Shown here: piece by piece, positions 7,181-14,980 of the stretch
Layout of the letters: every line of letters begins with the position of its first letter
Position numbering within the stretch: position 1 is the stretch's first letter
IMG/VR virus record: IMGVR_UViG_3300025652_000280
Coordinates: 1 to 32,811 of that record
DNA length: 32,811 bases
Direction: 5' to 3' (one strand)
DNA from: a virus
Program-made: the position numbers and the translations under genes
Notes under the pieces: model-generated
What the model was told of the DNA's origin: nothing
Database searches by the model: none
What the model saw: the letters and a program-made list of their open reading frames with translations, nothing else

Positions 7181-8893
7181 ATGATAATTTTTGATATAGA
7201 AACAGATGGGCTACTACAGGACGCAACAAAAGTACACTGTCTAGTTATGCAGGATACAAAATCAGGTAAGGTGCTTAGTTACCACGGTGAGTCTCTGCAA
7301 GAAGGCTTAACCATATTATCACAAACACCTGAGATTGGCGGACACAACATTATAGGTTTTGATTTACCAGTCTTAAAGAAACTGTTTGGCTTCGAATATA
7401 AAGGTGAAGTGTTTGACACATTAGTGGCTTCACGCTTAATCTGGGCGAACATGAAAGAACGAGATATACTAACACGTAAGGTAGACAACAGGCTCATAGG
7501 CTCTCACTCTTTGAAGGCATGGGGACAACGCCTCAAGTACCACAAAGGTGCTTACGGTGAGCAAGAAGATGCTTGGGATGTATTCACGCCTGAGATGTTA
7601 GAGTATTGTAAACAAGATGTAGGGCTTAACGTGAAACTGTATGAAGTAATACAGCGTAAGCGTTACCCACATGAACCAATGCAACTTGAACATGAGATGG
7701 CTACCCTATTGTTGCAACAAGAACAAATAGGTTTCCCCTTTGATGTAGAAGCGGCACAAAAACTATATACAAAACTCTCTGCTAGAAAGCAGGAGATTGA
7801 AACAGAATTAGTTAACACTTTAGAGCCAACTATAATTGAGCTTAAGACTAAAACAAAGACCATACCTTTTAATCCTGCATCACGACAGCAGATTGCCGAT
7901 AGGCTTATGAAAAAGGGTTGGACACCAACAGAACATACGCCATCAGGAGAGCCGAAAGTTGACGAAAAAATCTTAGCAGGAATTGAGATGCCCGAAGCTA
8001 AGTTGTTAACGGAGTTCTTAATGCTAAACAAACGACTAGGACAATTAGGCAATGGTAAACAAGCATGGCTCAAGCTTGAGAAGAAAGGACGAATACACGG
8101 CAGAGTTAATCATATGGGTGCTGTTACTTCTAGGTGTACACATAGTGATCCTAATGTCGCTCAAGTACCATCTGGAACAGCCGCCTTTGGGGAGGAATGC
8201 CGCAAACTATTTCGTGCGCCAAAGGGCTATTCACTATTGGGAGCGGACGCAAGCGGTCTCGAATTACGCTGCTTAAGCCACTATATGCACAGATACGATG
8301 GCGGTCAGTACGCTAAGGAAATTTTAGAAGGTGATATACACACAGCAAACCAACTTGCAGCAGGGTTAGCAACACGCCCACAGGCTAAGACGTTTATTTA
8401 TGGTTTCTTGTATGGTGCGGGTAACGAAAAGATTGGTGAGATTATTGGCAAGGGCGCGAGAGAAGGTGGGCAGATTAAGAAAAGATTCTTAGCCAAGACT
8501 CCCGCCCTTAAAAAACTAACAGAGGCTATTAAGCTACGGTTAGAAACACAGCATGGTGAGAAGTTTATAAAAGGTTTAGATGGTAGGCTCATACCTATAC
8601 GTCATCCCCATGCAGCATTAAACACACTGCTTCAGTCTGCTGGAGCTATTGTCTGTAAGTATTGGTACAGAACAATAGAGCAGATGATACGTGCTAAAGG
8701 CTACACTACAGAAGAAGTTGCGATAGTGGCGTTTGTACATGACGAAGTTCAAATCATAGTTAAGGAAGGCTTGGAGGATGACATAGGTGAAATCACTAAA
8801 AAGGCTATTAAGAAAACCGAAGAAAAGTATGGATTCAAATGTCCTCTCGACTCAGAGTTCGATGTCGGCAGAAGTTGGGCAGAGACTCACTAG
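7181..8893 (+). CDS. DNA polymerase, family A, with 3'-5' exonuclease (T7 gp5-like)
   Basis: The 570-residue replicative polymerase has Exo I (FDIETDG, Asp5/Glu7), Exo II (HNIIGFDLPVL, Asp61), Exo III (YCKQDVGLNVKLY), motif A (GADASGLELRCLSHY), motif B (AKTFIYGFLYGAG) and motif C (VHDEVQI). The motif B residue equivalent to E. coli Phe762 is Tyr, as in T7. It is about 130 residues shorter than T7 gp5 (704). Where T7 carries the roughly 76-residue thioredoxin-binding loop, this protein goes directly from LEPTIIELKTKT to PFNPASRQQI, so host thioredoxin is probably not its processivity factor. The end overlaps the following nuclease gene by 32 bases. Confidence 0.95.
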   Translation: MIIFDIETDGLLQDATKVHCLVMQDTKSGKVLSYHGESLQEGLTILSQTPEIGGHNIIGFDLPVLKKLFGFEYKGEVFDTLVASRLIWANMKERDILTRKVDNRLIGSHSLKAWGQRLKYHKGAYGEQEDAWDVFTPEMLEYCKQDVGLNVKLYEVIQRKRYPHEPMQLEHEMATLLLQQEQIGFPFDVEAAQKLYTKLSARKQEIETELVNTLEPTIIELKTKTKTIPFNPASRQQIADRLMKKGWTPTEHTPSGEPKVDEKILAGIEMPEAKLLTEFLMLNKRLGQLGNGKQAWLKLEKKGRIHGRVNHMGAVTSRCTHSDPNVAQVPSGTAAFGEECRKLFRAPKGYSLLGADASGLELRCLSHYMHRYDGGQYAKEILEGDIHTANQLAAGLATRPQAKTFIYGFLYGAGNEKIGEIIGKGAREGGQIKKRFLAKTPALKKLTEAIKLRLETQHGEKFIKGLDGRLIPIRHPHAALNTLLQSAGAIVCKYWYRTIEQMIRAKGYTTEEVAIVAFVHDEVQIIVKEGLEDDIGEITKKAIKKTEEKYGFKCPLDSEFDVGRSWAETH

Positions 8894-9161
8894 TTCGAGC
8901 CGTTTAGGAGATGTGGCAGAGCTGTATGCAATTACGTGGTTATGGGATGAAGGGTTTGAAGTGTTCTATAACGCTGGTTGCACAGGAGCTGTGGATGTTG
9001 TTGGTATTAAGGATGGTGAAGTGTACCTATTTGATGTCAAGATGGAAGGTAAGAACACCAACCTACCAAGCAGAACACCAACACAAAAGAAACTGGGGGT
9101 ACAGTTTATTAAGTTTGATCCTGTTACTCGTAAACTTAAATTGGTCAAACACAGGGTATGA
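8862..9161 (+). CDS. PD-(D/E)XK superfamily endonuclease-like protein
   Basis: The 100-residue product has a PD-(D/E)XK-type core: helix GDVAELYAITWLWDEGFEV with Glu20, strand AVDVVGIK with Asp45, and YLFDVKM with Asp58-x-Lys60. This resembles small Holliday-junction-resolvase-like and PDDEXK_5-type endonucleases. It probably nicks or cuts DNA during recombination, repair or host DNA breakdown; the actual substrate is unknown. ATG 8862 is chosen because the homology-like part begins soon after; in-frame ATGs upstream, such as 8829, lie deeper inside the DNA polymerase gene. It sits between polymerase and exonuclease, within the DNA metabolism block. Confidence 0.7.
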   Translation: MSAEVGQRLTSSSRLGDVAELYAITWLWDEGFEVFYNAGCTGAVDVVGIKDGEVYLFDVKMEGKNTNLPSRTPTQKKLGVQFIKFDPVTRKLKLVKHRV

Positions 9162-9163
9162 AC

Positions 9164-9343
9164 ATGGACGGAACAACACTTAATATGATCCTTGTATTTA
9201 GTTTTCTATTCGTAAGCGTGGCTCTTGGAGTCAAGTGGATTGGCGAGATAATTATACAGGTCGTAATAACAAGACATAACTTTCAACTGCAAGAAGAACT
9301 GTTTGAAGCATTTGAAGAAGAGGAGGATGAAGATGAAAGATAG
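9164..9343 (+). CDS. Small membrane protein, function unknown (59 aa)
   Basis: The product begins MDGTTLNMILVFSFLFVSVA; one long hydrophobic stretch at about residues 7-34 makes it membrane-bound, followed by a cytoplasmic-looking tail ending in an acidic run (EEEEDEDER). ATG 9164 is preferred over ATG 9158, which overlaps the previous stop, because AGGG at 9153-9156 is 7 bases from 9164 but only 1 from 9158. The 3' end, whose codons give the GAGGAGGA ribosome site of the exonuclease gene, overlaps that gene by 11 bases. No family recognised. Confidence 0.6.
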   Translation: MDGTTLNMILVFSFLFVSVALGVKWIGEIIIQVVITRHNFQLQEELFEAFEEEEDEDER

Positions 9344-10055
9344 AACATTATTAGTAGACGGTGACATCGTAGCGTACAAAGCTGCGGTAGTAGCGGAGAC
9401 CCCTGTTGATTGGGGCGAAGGTTGCTGGACTCTTCATGCTTTTGAGCAAGATGTAATACAGAACATGACTACGTTTATGAACGAGATCATAGAACAGTCA
9501 GGATGTAACAAGGTCATTACGTGTTTGTCGGGAGATAAGCTCTACCGCAAAGAGGTAGCCCCTTACTACAAGGCTAACCGTAAAGGAACACGTAAACCTA
9601 TGCTTCTAAATTTTGCTAAAAAATATCTAGGCGAAAAATTCAATGGCAAAGTTGAGGATAGGTTAGAGGCTGATGACCTTTTAGGAATACTAGGCAGTGC
9701 GGATAAGAACACAGTCATCTGGTCTATAGACAAAGACCTGTTAACTATCCCCGCTTACCATTTACTAGACGGTAAGGTCACTGAGGTTGATGAAGCAGAA
9801 GCAGACTACTGGTTCTTGTATCAAACTTTAGTGGGTGACTCGACAGACAACTACAAGGGTTGCCCCACTGTTGGAGCGAAGACAGCAGACAAGTTGCTAC
9901 AAGAGAACGGTGCTACATGGCAAACAGTAGTAGATGCTTTTGCAGATAAAGGTTTAAGCGAAGAGGTAGCAATAGAGAACGCGCGGCTGGCACGTATACT
10001 ACGTGACGGAGAATATAATTTTGAAACAAAGAAGGTAAAGTTATGGAAAAGGTAG
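9333..10055 (+). CDS. 5'-3' exonuclease (T7 gp6-like, FEN/PIN fold)
   Basis: The 240-residue protein has metal-binding acids in the order of flap/5' nucleases: LLVDGD (Asp9, Asp11), EADDLLG (112-115), SIDKDLL (Asp133, Asp135), and GDSTDNYKGCPTVGAKTA (168-185), the last leading into a helix-3-turn-helix. The length is somewhat under T7 gp6 (300). It would remove RNA primers and digest host DNA to nucleotides. AGGAGG at 9321-9326 fixes the start at 9333. It overlaps the gene before by 11 bases and the gene after by 13. Confidence 0.9.
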   Translation: MKDRTLLVDGDIVAYKAAVVAETPVDWGEGCWTLHAFEQDVIQNMTTFMNEIIEQSGCNKVITCLSGDKLYRKEVAPYYKANRKGTRKPMLLNFAKKYLGEKFNGKVEDRLEADDLLGILGSADKNTVIWSIDKDLLTIPAYHLLDGKVTEVDEAEADYWFLYQTLVGDSTDNYKGCPTVGAKTADKLLQENGATWQTVVDAFADKGLSEEVAIENARLARILRDGEYNFETKKVKLWKR

Positions 10056-10291
10056 ACCCAATTAATAACCCACCGCACTACAATGCGGGTGAGATTGAAA
10101 CGATAGATTACATTGTAGATGTGTTAGGCAAGTTTGATGCTATCTCATACTGCCAAGGTAACGTAATAAAATATACTGGTGCTCGGATGTGGAACAAAGG
10201 TAAGCCTATAGAGGATGCCAAGAAAGCAGTCTGGTACTTAAATAAAATGATTAAATTAATGGAAGAAACAGAAGGGGAGAATTGGGGATGA
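10043..10291 (+). CDS. DUF3310-type small phage protein
   Basis: The 82-residue product has the pattern of DUF3310: DPINNPPHYNAGEIETIDYI near the N-terminus, then CQGNVIKYTGARMWNKGKPIEDAKKAVWYLNKMI. Such proteins are common beside nucleotide metabolism genes of phages and have no established function (sometimes called nucleotide kinase-like, which the sequence does not show). It overlaps the exonuclease end by 13 bases and the MazG gene start by 4, so it is read in the same translational chain. Confidence 0.8.
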   Translation: MEKVDPINNPPHYNAGEIETIDYIVDVLGKFDAISYCQGNVIKYTGARMWNKGKPIEDAKKAVWYLNKMIKLMEETEGENWG

Positions 10292-10656
10292 GTAACGATT
10301 TAGGCGGAGCAAGTTATGAACAAATTTCAGGGATGTTTGAAGGGTTTGATTGGTATCAAAGCAAGTGTGCTGCCACAGCTATCTTCCCGAAAGACTCAGC
10401 GTTAGTCTATCTAACAATGGGTCTAGCAAGTGAGGCTGGTGAAGTAGCGGGTAAGGTTAAGAAAAAGATTAGAGACGGAGAACCAGCTAACTTTAAAGAT
10501 CAACTGGCATCAGAACTAGGAGATGTGTTCTGGTATCTAGCTATGCTGACAGATGAAGCAGGGCTGAACCTTAGTGACATAGCATTTAATAACTTAAACA
10601 AATTATACAAGCGTAAGATTAGCGACACGCTTAAAGGTTCAGGAGATAACCGATGA
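10288..10656 (+). CDS. mazG: MazG-like nucleoside triphosphate pyrophosphohydrolase
   Basis: The 122-residue all-alpha protein has the metal-binding motif of the MazG/dUTPase superfamily: ExxE at Glu49-Glu52 (ASEAGEVAGKVKKKI) and ExxD at Glu76-Asp79 (SELGDVFWYLAML). These enzymes split (d)NTPs to monophosphate and pyrophosphate; phage versions are proposed to tune the dNTP pool or the host's nutrient signal. It lies between the DUF3310 gene and RNR, fitting nucleotide metabolism. Start ATG 10288 follows GGGGAG at 10275-10280; an in-frame TTG at 10282 is the alternative. The stop overlaps the next ATG (ATGA). Confidence 0.85.
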   Translation: MSNDLGGASYEQISGMFEGFDWYQSKCAATAIFPKDSALVYLTMGLASEAGEVAGKVKKKIRDGEPANFKDQLASELGDVFWYLAMLTDEAGLNLSDIAFNNLNKLYKRKISDTLKGSGDNR

Positions 10657-10793
10657 AAAAGGGTAAGTGTGAAAGATGTAAGGAAGTTGACGAACTCTTT
10701 ACTGTTGAAGAGGATTGGATGATTTGTCAACGATGTATTTGGCAACTCGCTGACGATGGTTTTTGGGACGAAGAAGTGGAAGAGGAAGTATAA
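10653..10793 (+). CDS. Zinc-ribbon mini-protein (46 aa)
   Basis: ATG 10653 overlaps the mazG stop (ATGA) and follows AGGAG at 10641-10645; the TAA at 10791-10793 overlaps the RNR start as TAATG. The product has Cys6-x2-Cys9 (KCERCKEV) and Cys25-x2-Cys28 (MICQRCIW), a compact zinc ribbon, and an acidic C-terminus (WDEEVEEEV). The tight coupling with RNR suggests it is made in step with that enzyme. Function unknown; zinc ribbons of this size can bind nucleic acid or partner proteins. Confidence 0.65.
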   Translation: MKKGKCERCKEVDELFTVEEDWMICQRCIWQLADDGFWDEEVEEEV

Positions 10794-12673
10794 TGGATTC
10801 ATATCAACAATACATACACAAATCACGTTACGCTAGATGGCGAGAAGAAGATAATAGAAGAGAGACTTGGAAAGAAACTGTACAGCGTTACATCGACTTC
10901 TGGTTAGAGCGTGGACAGATAGACGATAAACTTGCTAAGGAATTGTTTAGTGCAATCCACAAGCAAGAAGTAATGCCATCAATGCGTTGTCTGATGACAG
11001 CGGGTGACGCACTTAAGCGTGATAACATGGCAGGGTTTAACTGTAGCTACATAGCAGTAGACAACCCAAGAGTATTTGATGAGATATTATATGTATTAAT
11101 GTGTGGCACAGGTGTAGGCTTCTCTGTTGAGCGTCAGTCTGTGGCTAAACTTCCAACAATAAGTGAGGACTTTTATGAAACAGAAACTACAATCCATGTT
11201 GCAGACAGTAAAATTGGTTGGGCTAAAGCTTTCCGTGAGCTGGTTAGTCTTTTGTATTCGGGTCAAGTGCCTACTTGGGATGTCTCTAAGCTACGGGCTA
11301 AAGGTGAAAGGCTTAAAACATTTGGTGGTAGATCGAGCGGGGCTGATCCTTTGGTTAGGTTGTTCGAGTTTACTGTTGCTACTTTCAAGAACGCTGCTGG
11401 ACGTAAGCTAACGAGTATTGAATGCCATGACATTGTTTGTAAAGTTGCTGAGATTGTTGTCGTTGGGGGTGTGCGTAGGTCTGCTCTCATCTCTCTATCT
11501 AATTTGTCTGATGACCGTATGCGTCATGCGAAGTCTGGGAATTGGTGGGAGACACAAACGCAAAGAGCCTTGGCAAACAACAGTGCAGTCTACAATGAGA
11601 AGCCAGAGTATGAAACCTTTTTGGAAGAGTGGTTAGCACTCTATAAGTCTAAGGCTGGTGAGCGTGGTATCTTCTCCCGTACTGCTGCAAAGAAACAAGC
11701 AGAGCGAAACGGACGTAGAGAGATAGGTCATGACTTTGGGACAAACCCTTGTAGTGAGATTATCCTACGCTCCGCACAGGTATGTAACTTGTCTGAGATT
11801 GTAGTACGCTCTGATGACACACAAGAATCATTAGAACGTAAGACACGACTAGCTACGATACTGGGGACACTACAGTCAACACTAACAGACTTTAGGTATG
11901 TACGCTCTGTCTGGAAGAAGAACACAGAAGAGGAATGTTTACTTGGTGTAAGTATGACAGGCATCATGGATCACAAGTTGTTATCAGGTAAAGGTAGCCT
12001 TGTAGTCTTGAAAGAGACACTAGAGAAGCTTAAGAAGATTGCAGTACAAACTAACAAGCACTTTGCTGCTGAGTTAGGTGTTAATCAATCAACAGCTATT
12101 ACATGTGTGAAGCCATCAGGCACAGTGTCTCAATTAGTAGACAGTGCTAGTGGTATTCACGCTAGGTTCTCTCCTTATTATATAAGACGAGTACGAAGCG
12201 ATGGTAAAGACCCTATCTCTGCATTCCTAAAAGATGCGGGTGTGGCGTGGAAGAAGGACGTAATGAACACGGAGAACTATGTGTTTGACTTCCCCGTGAA
12301 AGCTCCAAAGGGCGCAACCTGTGTGAATGAACTTAATGTACAGCAACAGTTAGACTTGTGGGAAATATATCAGAATCATTGGTGTGAACATAAACCCAGT
12401 GTGACTATATATTACTCTGATGATGAGTTCCTAGCAGCAGGGCAATGGCTATGGGAACGTCTAGATAGTTGCTCAGGCATTAGCTTCCTACCCCGCACTG
12501 ACCATGTATATGCTCAAGCTCCTTATGAAGCTATAGATAAGGACAAGTATATGGAACTTAAACGAGAGACCCCATCAGAGATTGAGTGGGACAGGCTAGG
12601 AGAGTATGAAAAAGAGGACACCACTACTGGAACTCAGGAGTTGGCTTGCTCGTCAGGTTCATGCGAAATATAG
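10793..12673 (+). CDS. nrdJ: Adenosylcobalamin-dependent ribonucleotide reductase, class II
   Basis: The 626-residue monomeric-type class II RNR makes deoxynucleotides using a B12-derived radical. The active site is visible: NPCSEI (Asn318, Cys320 thiyl, Glu322) and Cys331, 11 residues on, with Cys84 in GFNCSYIAVD, matching Lactobacillus leichmannii Cys408, Cys419 and Cys119. The C-terminal CSSGSCEI (Cys619, Cys624) is the swinging redox pair. It is shorter than the L. leichmannii enzyme (739). No cobalamin synthesis or thioredoxin gene is nearby, so cofactor and reductant must come from the host. ATG 10793 overlaps the previous stop (TAATG). Common in marine podophages. Confidence 0.95.
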   Translation: MDSYQQYIHKSRYARWREEDNRRETWKETVQRYIDFWLERGQIDDKLAKELFSAIHKQEVMPSMRCLMTAGDALKRDNMAGFNCSYIAVDNPRVFDEILYVLMCGTGVGFSVERQSVAKLPTISEDFYETETTIHVADSKIGWAKAFRELVSLLYSGQVPTWDVSKLRAKGERLKTFGGRSSGADPLVRLFEFTVATFKNAAGRKLTSIECHDIVCKVAEIVVVGGVRRSALISLSNLSDDRMRHAKSGNWWETQTQRALANNSAVYNEKPEYETFLEEWLALYKSKAGERGIFSRTAAKKQAERNGRREIGHDFGTNPCSEIILRSAQVCNLSEIVVRSDDTQESLERKTRLATILGTLQSTLTDFRYVRSVWKKNTEEECLLGVSMTGIMDHKLLSGKGSLVVLKETLEKLKKIAVQTNKHFAAELGVNQSTAITCVKPSGTVSQLVDSASGIHARFSPYYIRRVRSDGKDPISAFLKDAGVAWKKDVMNTENYVFDFPVKAPKGATCVNELNVQQQLDLWEIYQNHWCEHKPSVTIYYSDDEFLAAGQWLWERLDSCSGISFLPRTDHVYAQAPYEAIDKDKYMELKRETPSEIEWDRLGEYEKEDTTTGTQELACSSGSCEI

Positions 12674-12703
12674 AAATTGGATAACGGTGTTGGAGGTAGT
12701 AAC

Positions 12704-12784
12704 GTGCCTCCACATCATCGCCAACGTCTGGCTGCATCTACCGTCATAACTGGGCTGGCTCTATTCCCCCCCTATAGAGAGTAA
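12704..12784 (+). CDS. Possible 26-residue protein with GTG start
   Basis: In the gap after RNR, GTG 12704 has a good ribosome site (GGAGG at 12692-12696, 7 bases before). It opens a frame to TAA 12782-12784: a basic start PPHHRQRLAAS followed by hydrophobic TVITGLALFPP. The candidate promoter at 12759-12777 lies inside its 3' end, so it would be made only from upstream transcripts. I recall no family. A short hydrophobic peptide with such a ribosome site is plausible, but chance cannot be excluded. Confidence 0.4.
   Translation: MPPHHRQRLAASTVITGLALFPPYRE
12759..12777 (+). promoter_or_regulatory. Candidate phage RNA polymerase promoter, copy 2
   Basis: This is the second exact copy of the 19-base CTCTATTCCCCCCCTATAG, placed between RNR and the head gene block, with G12777 as the expected first transcribed base. 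From here a transcript would read through the portal, scaffold and capsid genes and on to the tail. The match with copy 1 ends directly after TATAG, as expected if only the promoter is conserved. Confidence 0.8.
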
Positions 12785-12786
12785 CG

Positions 12787-12966
12787 ATGAAGAAAAAAGT
12801 ATTTATAAGTAAAGAATTAATAGAGTATTTAAGGAAACTTTTTCCTAATACATTACCCAACAGGAGAGGTATATCAGAAAACGATATAGCTTTTCTTCAA
12901 GGACAACAATCCGTCATACAACGTATGGAAATGATACTAGATGACGATCAACCAGAAGAGATTTAA
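12787..12966 (+). CDS. Small conserved phage protein before head genes (59 aa)
   Basis: This is the first ORF after promoter copy 2. The product reads MKKKVFISKELIEYLRKLFP, then NTLPNRRGISENDIAFLQGQQSVIQRM and an acidic end DDDQPEEI. The LIEYLxKLFPNxLP...GQQxVI pattern is, from memory, common in T7-like phages just before the portal gene; its role is not known to me. Mixed helical, soluble, no Cys. The ribosome site is GAG-rich (GAGAG at 12777-12781). Confidence 0.65.
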   Translation: MKKKVFISKELIEYLRKLFPNTLPNRRGISENDIAFLQGQQSVIQRMEMILDDDQPEEI

Positions 12967-12968
12967 CT

Positions 12969-13193
12969 ATGTGTTTATCAACCCCAAAAGCTCCACCACC
13001 TCCACCAACTGTAGTAGCACCGCCTCCACCAGAGGCAGCTCCCTCAGAACTTGCGAACGCTGTAGACTCAAATGCTACAGGTTTAAAGAAAAGACGTAAG
13101 GGTGCTAAAAGTACACTTGGTCGTGGCAGCTCAGGCGCACAGTACAAAGGATCAGGTAGTGGCACAGGCTTGAAAATTAGTAAAGGAGCTTAA
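12969..13193 (+). CDS. Proline-rich small protein near the portal gene (74 aa)
   Basis: The N-terminal third is a proline run (PKAPPPPPTVVAPPPPEAAP), the middle is basic (GLKKRRKGAKSTLGRGSS) and the end glycine/serine-rich. Proteins with a poly-proline start and a basic RRKGxxST middle are found before the portal gene in many T7-like phages; possibly a minor head or virion component, not proven. The likely ribosome site is the GAAGAG within the end of the preceding gene. The end holds AAAGGAG, which serves the next gene. The poly-proline stretch would be expected to slow ribosomes lacking EF-P. Confidence 0.65.
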   Translation: MCLSTPKAPPPPPTVVAPPPPEAAPSELANAVDSNATGLKKRRKGAKSTLGRGSSGAQYKGSGSGTGLKISKGA

Positions 13194-13194
13194 G

Positions 13195-13398
13195 ATGTGT
13201 GCAGGAGAGTTAGTTATGTCTAAGATGTACAACGACCGTAAAGATAGAAAGTCACGGGAAAGGCTTAACAATAGTTATGCAAACGCCCCTAAAGCTCCCA
13301 TGTCAGACATGACTATTAAAAAACCAGAACCTATCTCAAAACCTACTAAACCAAAAACTAATATTAACACTGGTATGAATATCGGTGGTAGATTCTAA
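13195..13398 (+). CDS. Small basic protein of unknown function (67 aa)
   Basis: The product is hydrophilic and basic, rich in Lys, Asn and Pro, ending NINTGMNIGGRF. Two starts are possible: ATG 13195 with AGGAG 6 bases before, and ATG 13216 (MSKMYNDRKDRK, 60 residues) with AGGAG 8 bases before. Family-like content begins at MSKMYN, so the shorter form is credible. No domain is recognised; likely disordered. It lies between the proline-rich protein and portal genes, suggesting a head-related role. Confidence 0.6.
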   Translation: MCAGELVMSKMYNDRKDRKSRERLNNSYANAPKAPMSDMTIKKPEPISKPTKPKTNINTGMNIGGRF

Positions 13399-13409
13399 AG
13401 GAACAAAAT

Positions 13410-14963
13410 ATGCACGATCAATCTATAGCCAAGACCTATGAAAACATGGCAGCAGATCGTGATGCTTTTCTTTCCAGAGCAAGAAGTTGTGCTGAGTTAA
13501 CAATCCCCACCCTTATGCCTCCTGAAGGACATACAGGGTCTACTCAGTACAACACCCCCTTCCAATCAGTAGGTGCTAGAGGCGTTAACAACCTCGCATC
13601 TAAATTACTGATGACACTGCTTCCCCCTAACCAAGCTTTCTTCCGACTAACGATTGATGATTATGATCTCGTTGAGTTGGGTGGAGACGCTAGAGGTAAA
13701 GCAGAGGAAGCATTGGCTCGTATCGAAAGATCAGCAACACAGGTTATTGAATCAAAAGCTATTCGAGTACCAACCTTTGAAGCTCTTAAGCAGCTCATTG
13801 TGTCTGGTAATGTTCTCGTACATATGCCCCCTAAAGGTGGTATGAAAGTCTTTAGACTTGATCGTTATGTAACCCAGCGTGACACTATGGGCAACATCCT
13901 GAAGATCATCACTAAGGAAACAGTAGCTTACGATGCACTGCCCCAAGATGTACTAAGCACACTATTAGAAAACCCTGAGTATCAGGCAGACACTAATAAG
14001 AAGGAGTGTGATATATTTACTTGCGTTAAACGTGTAGGTAAGAAGTACGAAGTACATCAAGAAGTACACAACATTATGATACCTAGCACCAAAGGTACTT
14101 ACACTGAAGATAAACTACCTTGGATGGCACTACGATTTATTGCTGTAGATGGTAGCGACTATGGTCGTTCTTTCTGTGAAGAAATTGTTGGTGATTTAAA
14201 ATCGTTAGAAGCCTTAACAGGTGCTATCGTAGAAGGTAGTGCAGCAAGTGCTAAACTTCTCTTTATGGTTAGACCAAACGGTACTACAAAGATACGAAGC
14301 ATTGCAGACGCACCTAATGGTGGTATTGTCTCAGGCGATGCTAACGATGTAACTACTTTACAAGCTAACAAGTTTAACGACTTCCGTGTAGCGCAAGAGA
14401 CCATGAACTCTATAACAGAGCGTTTGTCTTTTGCCTTTCTACTGAACAGTTCTGTACAGCGACAAGCTGAACGAGTTACTGCTGAGGAAGTACGCTACAT
14501 GGCACAGGAACTAGAGACCGCTCTTGGTGGTATCTACTCTGTACTATCACAAGAGTTCCAAGTTCCCCTCGTCAACCTCCTGCTTGCGAAGATGCAGAAG
14601 GAAGGCAAGATGCCTAAGTTCCCTAAAGACACGCTTAAGCCGCAGATCGTAACTGGTCTTGAGGCTCTTGGTCGTGGTCAGGACTTAAACAAGTTAAGCC
14701 AGTTCTTACAAATGCTTCAACCCCTTGGTCAGGAAGTTATCCAAAGTGAATTAAACATTGGTGACTACTTAGATCGTCTTGGAGCTTCTCTTGGTATTGA
14801 CACTCAAGGACTAGTAAAGTCTGATGAACAGAAGATGCAAGAGCAACAACAGCAAGAACAGATGATGCAGCAACAACAGATGATGGCAATGGCAGAGAAG
14901 GGCGTAGCCCCTGCTGTTAAAGGCATGGCTGACGCTGCTCAACAGCAACCAGTAGAAGAGTAA
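13410..14963 (+). CDS. Portal / head-tail connector (T7 gp8-like)
   Basis: The 517-residue protein is near T7 gp8 in length (536). The family signature is visible in NTPFQSVGARGVNNLASKLLMTLLPPNQAFFRL near residues 45-78, in KVFRLDRYVTQRDTMGNI at about 145, and in LLNSSVQRQAERVTAEEVRYMAQELETALGG at about 345-375. The C-terminus is Gln/Met-rich (about 475-495). Twelve copies would form the ring at the capsid vertex through which DNA enters and leaves. It is followed at 17 bases by the scaffold gene. Confidence 0.95.
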   Translation: MHDQSIAKTYENMAADRDAFLSRARSCAELTIPTLMPPEGHTGSTQYNTPFQSVGARGVNNLASKLLMTLLPPNQAFFRLTIDDYDLVELGGDARGKAEEALARIERSATQVIESKAIRVPTFEALKQLIVSGNVLVHMPPKGGMKVFRLDRYVTQRDTMGNILKIITKETVAYDALPQDVLSTLLENPEYQADTNKKECDIFTCVKRVGKKYEVHQEVHNIMIPSTKGTYTEDKLPWMALRFIAVDGSDYGRSFCEEIVGDLKSLEALTGAIVEGSAASAKLLFMVRPNGTTKIRSIADAPNGGIVSGDANDVTTLQANKFNDFRVAQETMNSITERLSFAFLLNSSVQRQAERVTAEEVRYMAQELETALGGIYSVLSQEFQVPLVNLLLAKMQKEGKMPKFPKDTLKPQIVTGLEALGRGQDLNKLSQFLQMLQPLGQEVIQSELNIGDYLDRLGASLGIDTQGLVKSDEQKMQEQQQQEQMMQQQQMMAMAEKGVAPAVKGMADAAQQQPVEE

Positions 14964-14980
14964 ACCTAAAAGAGACTATT

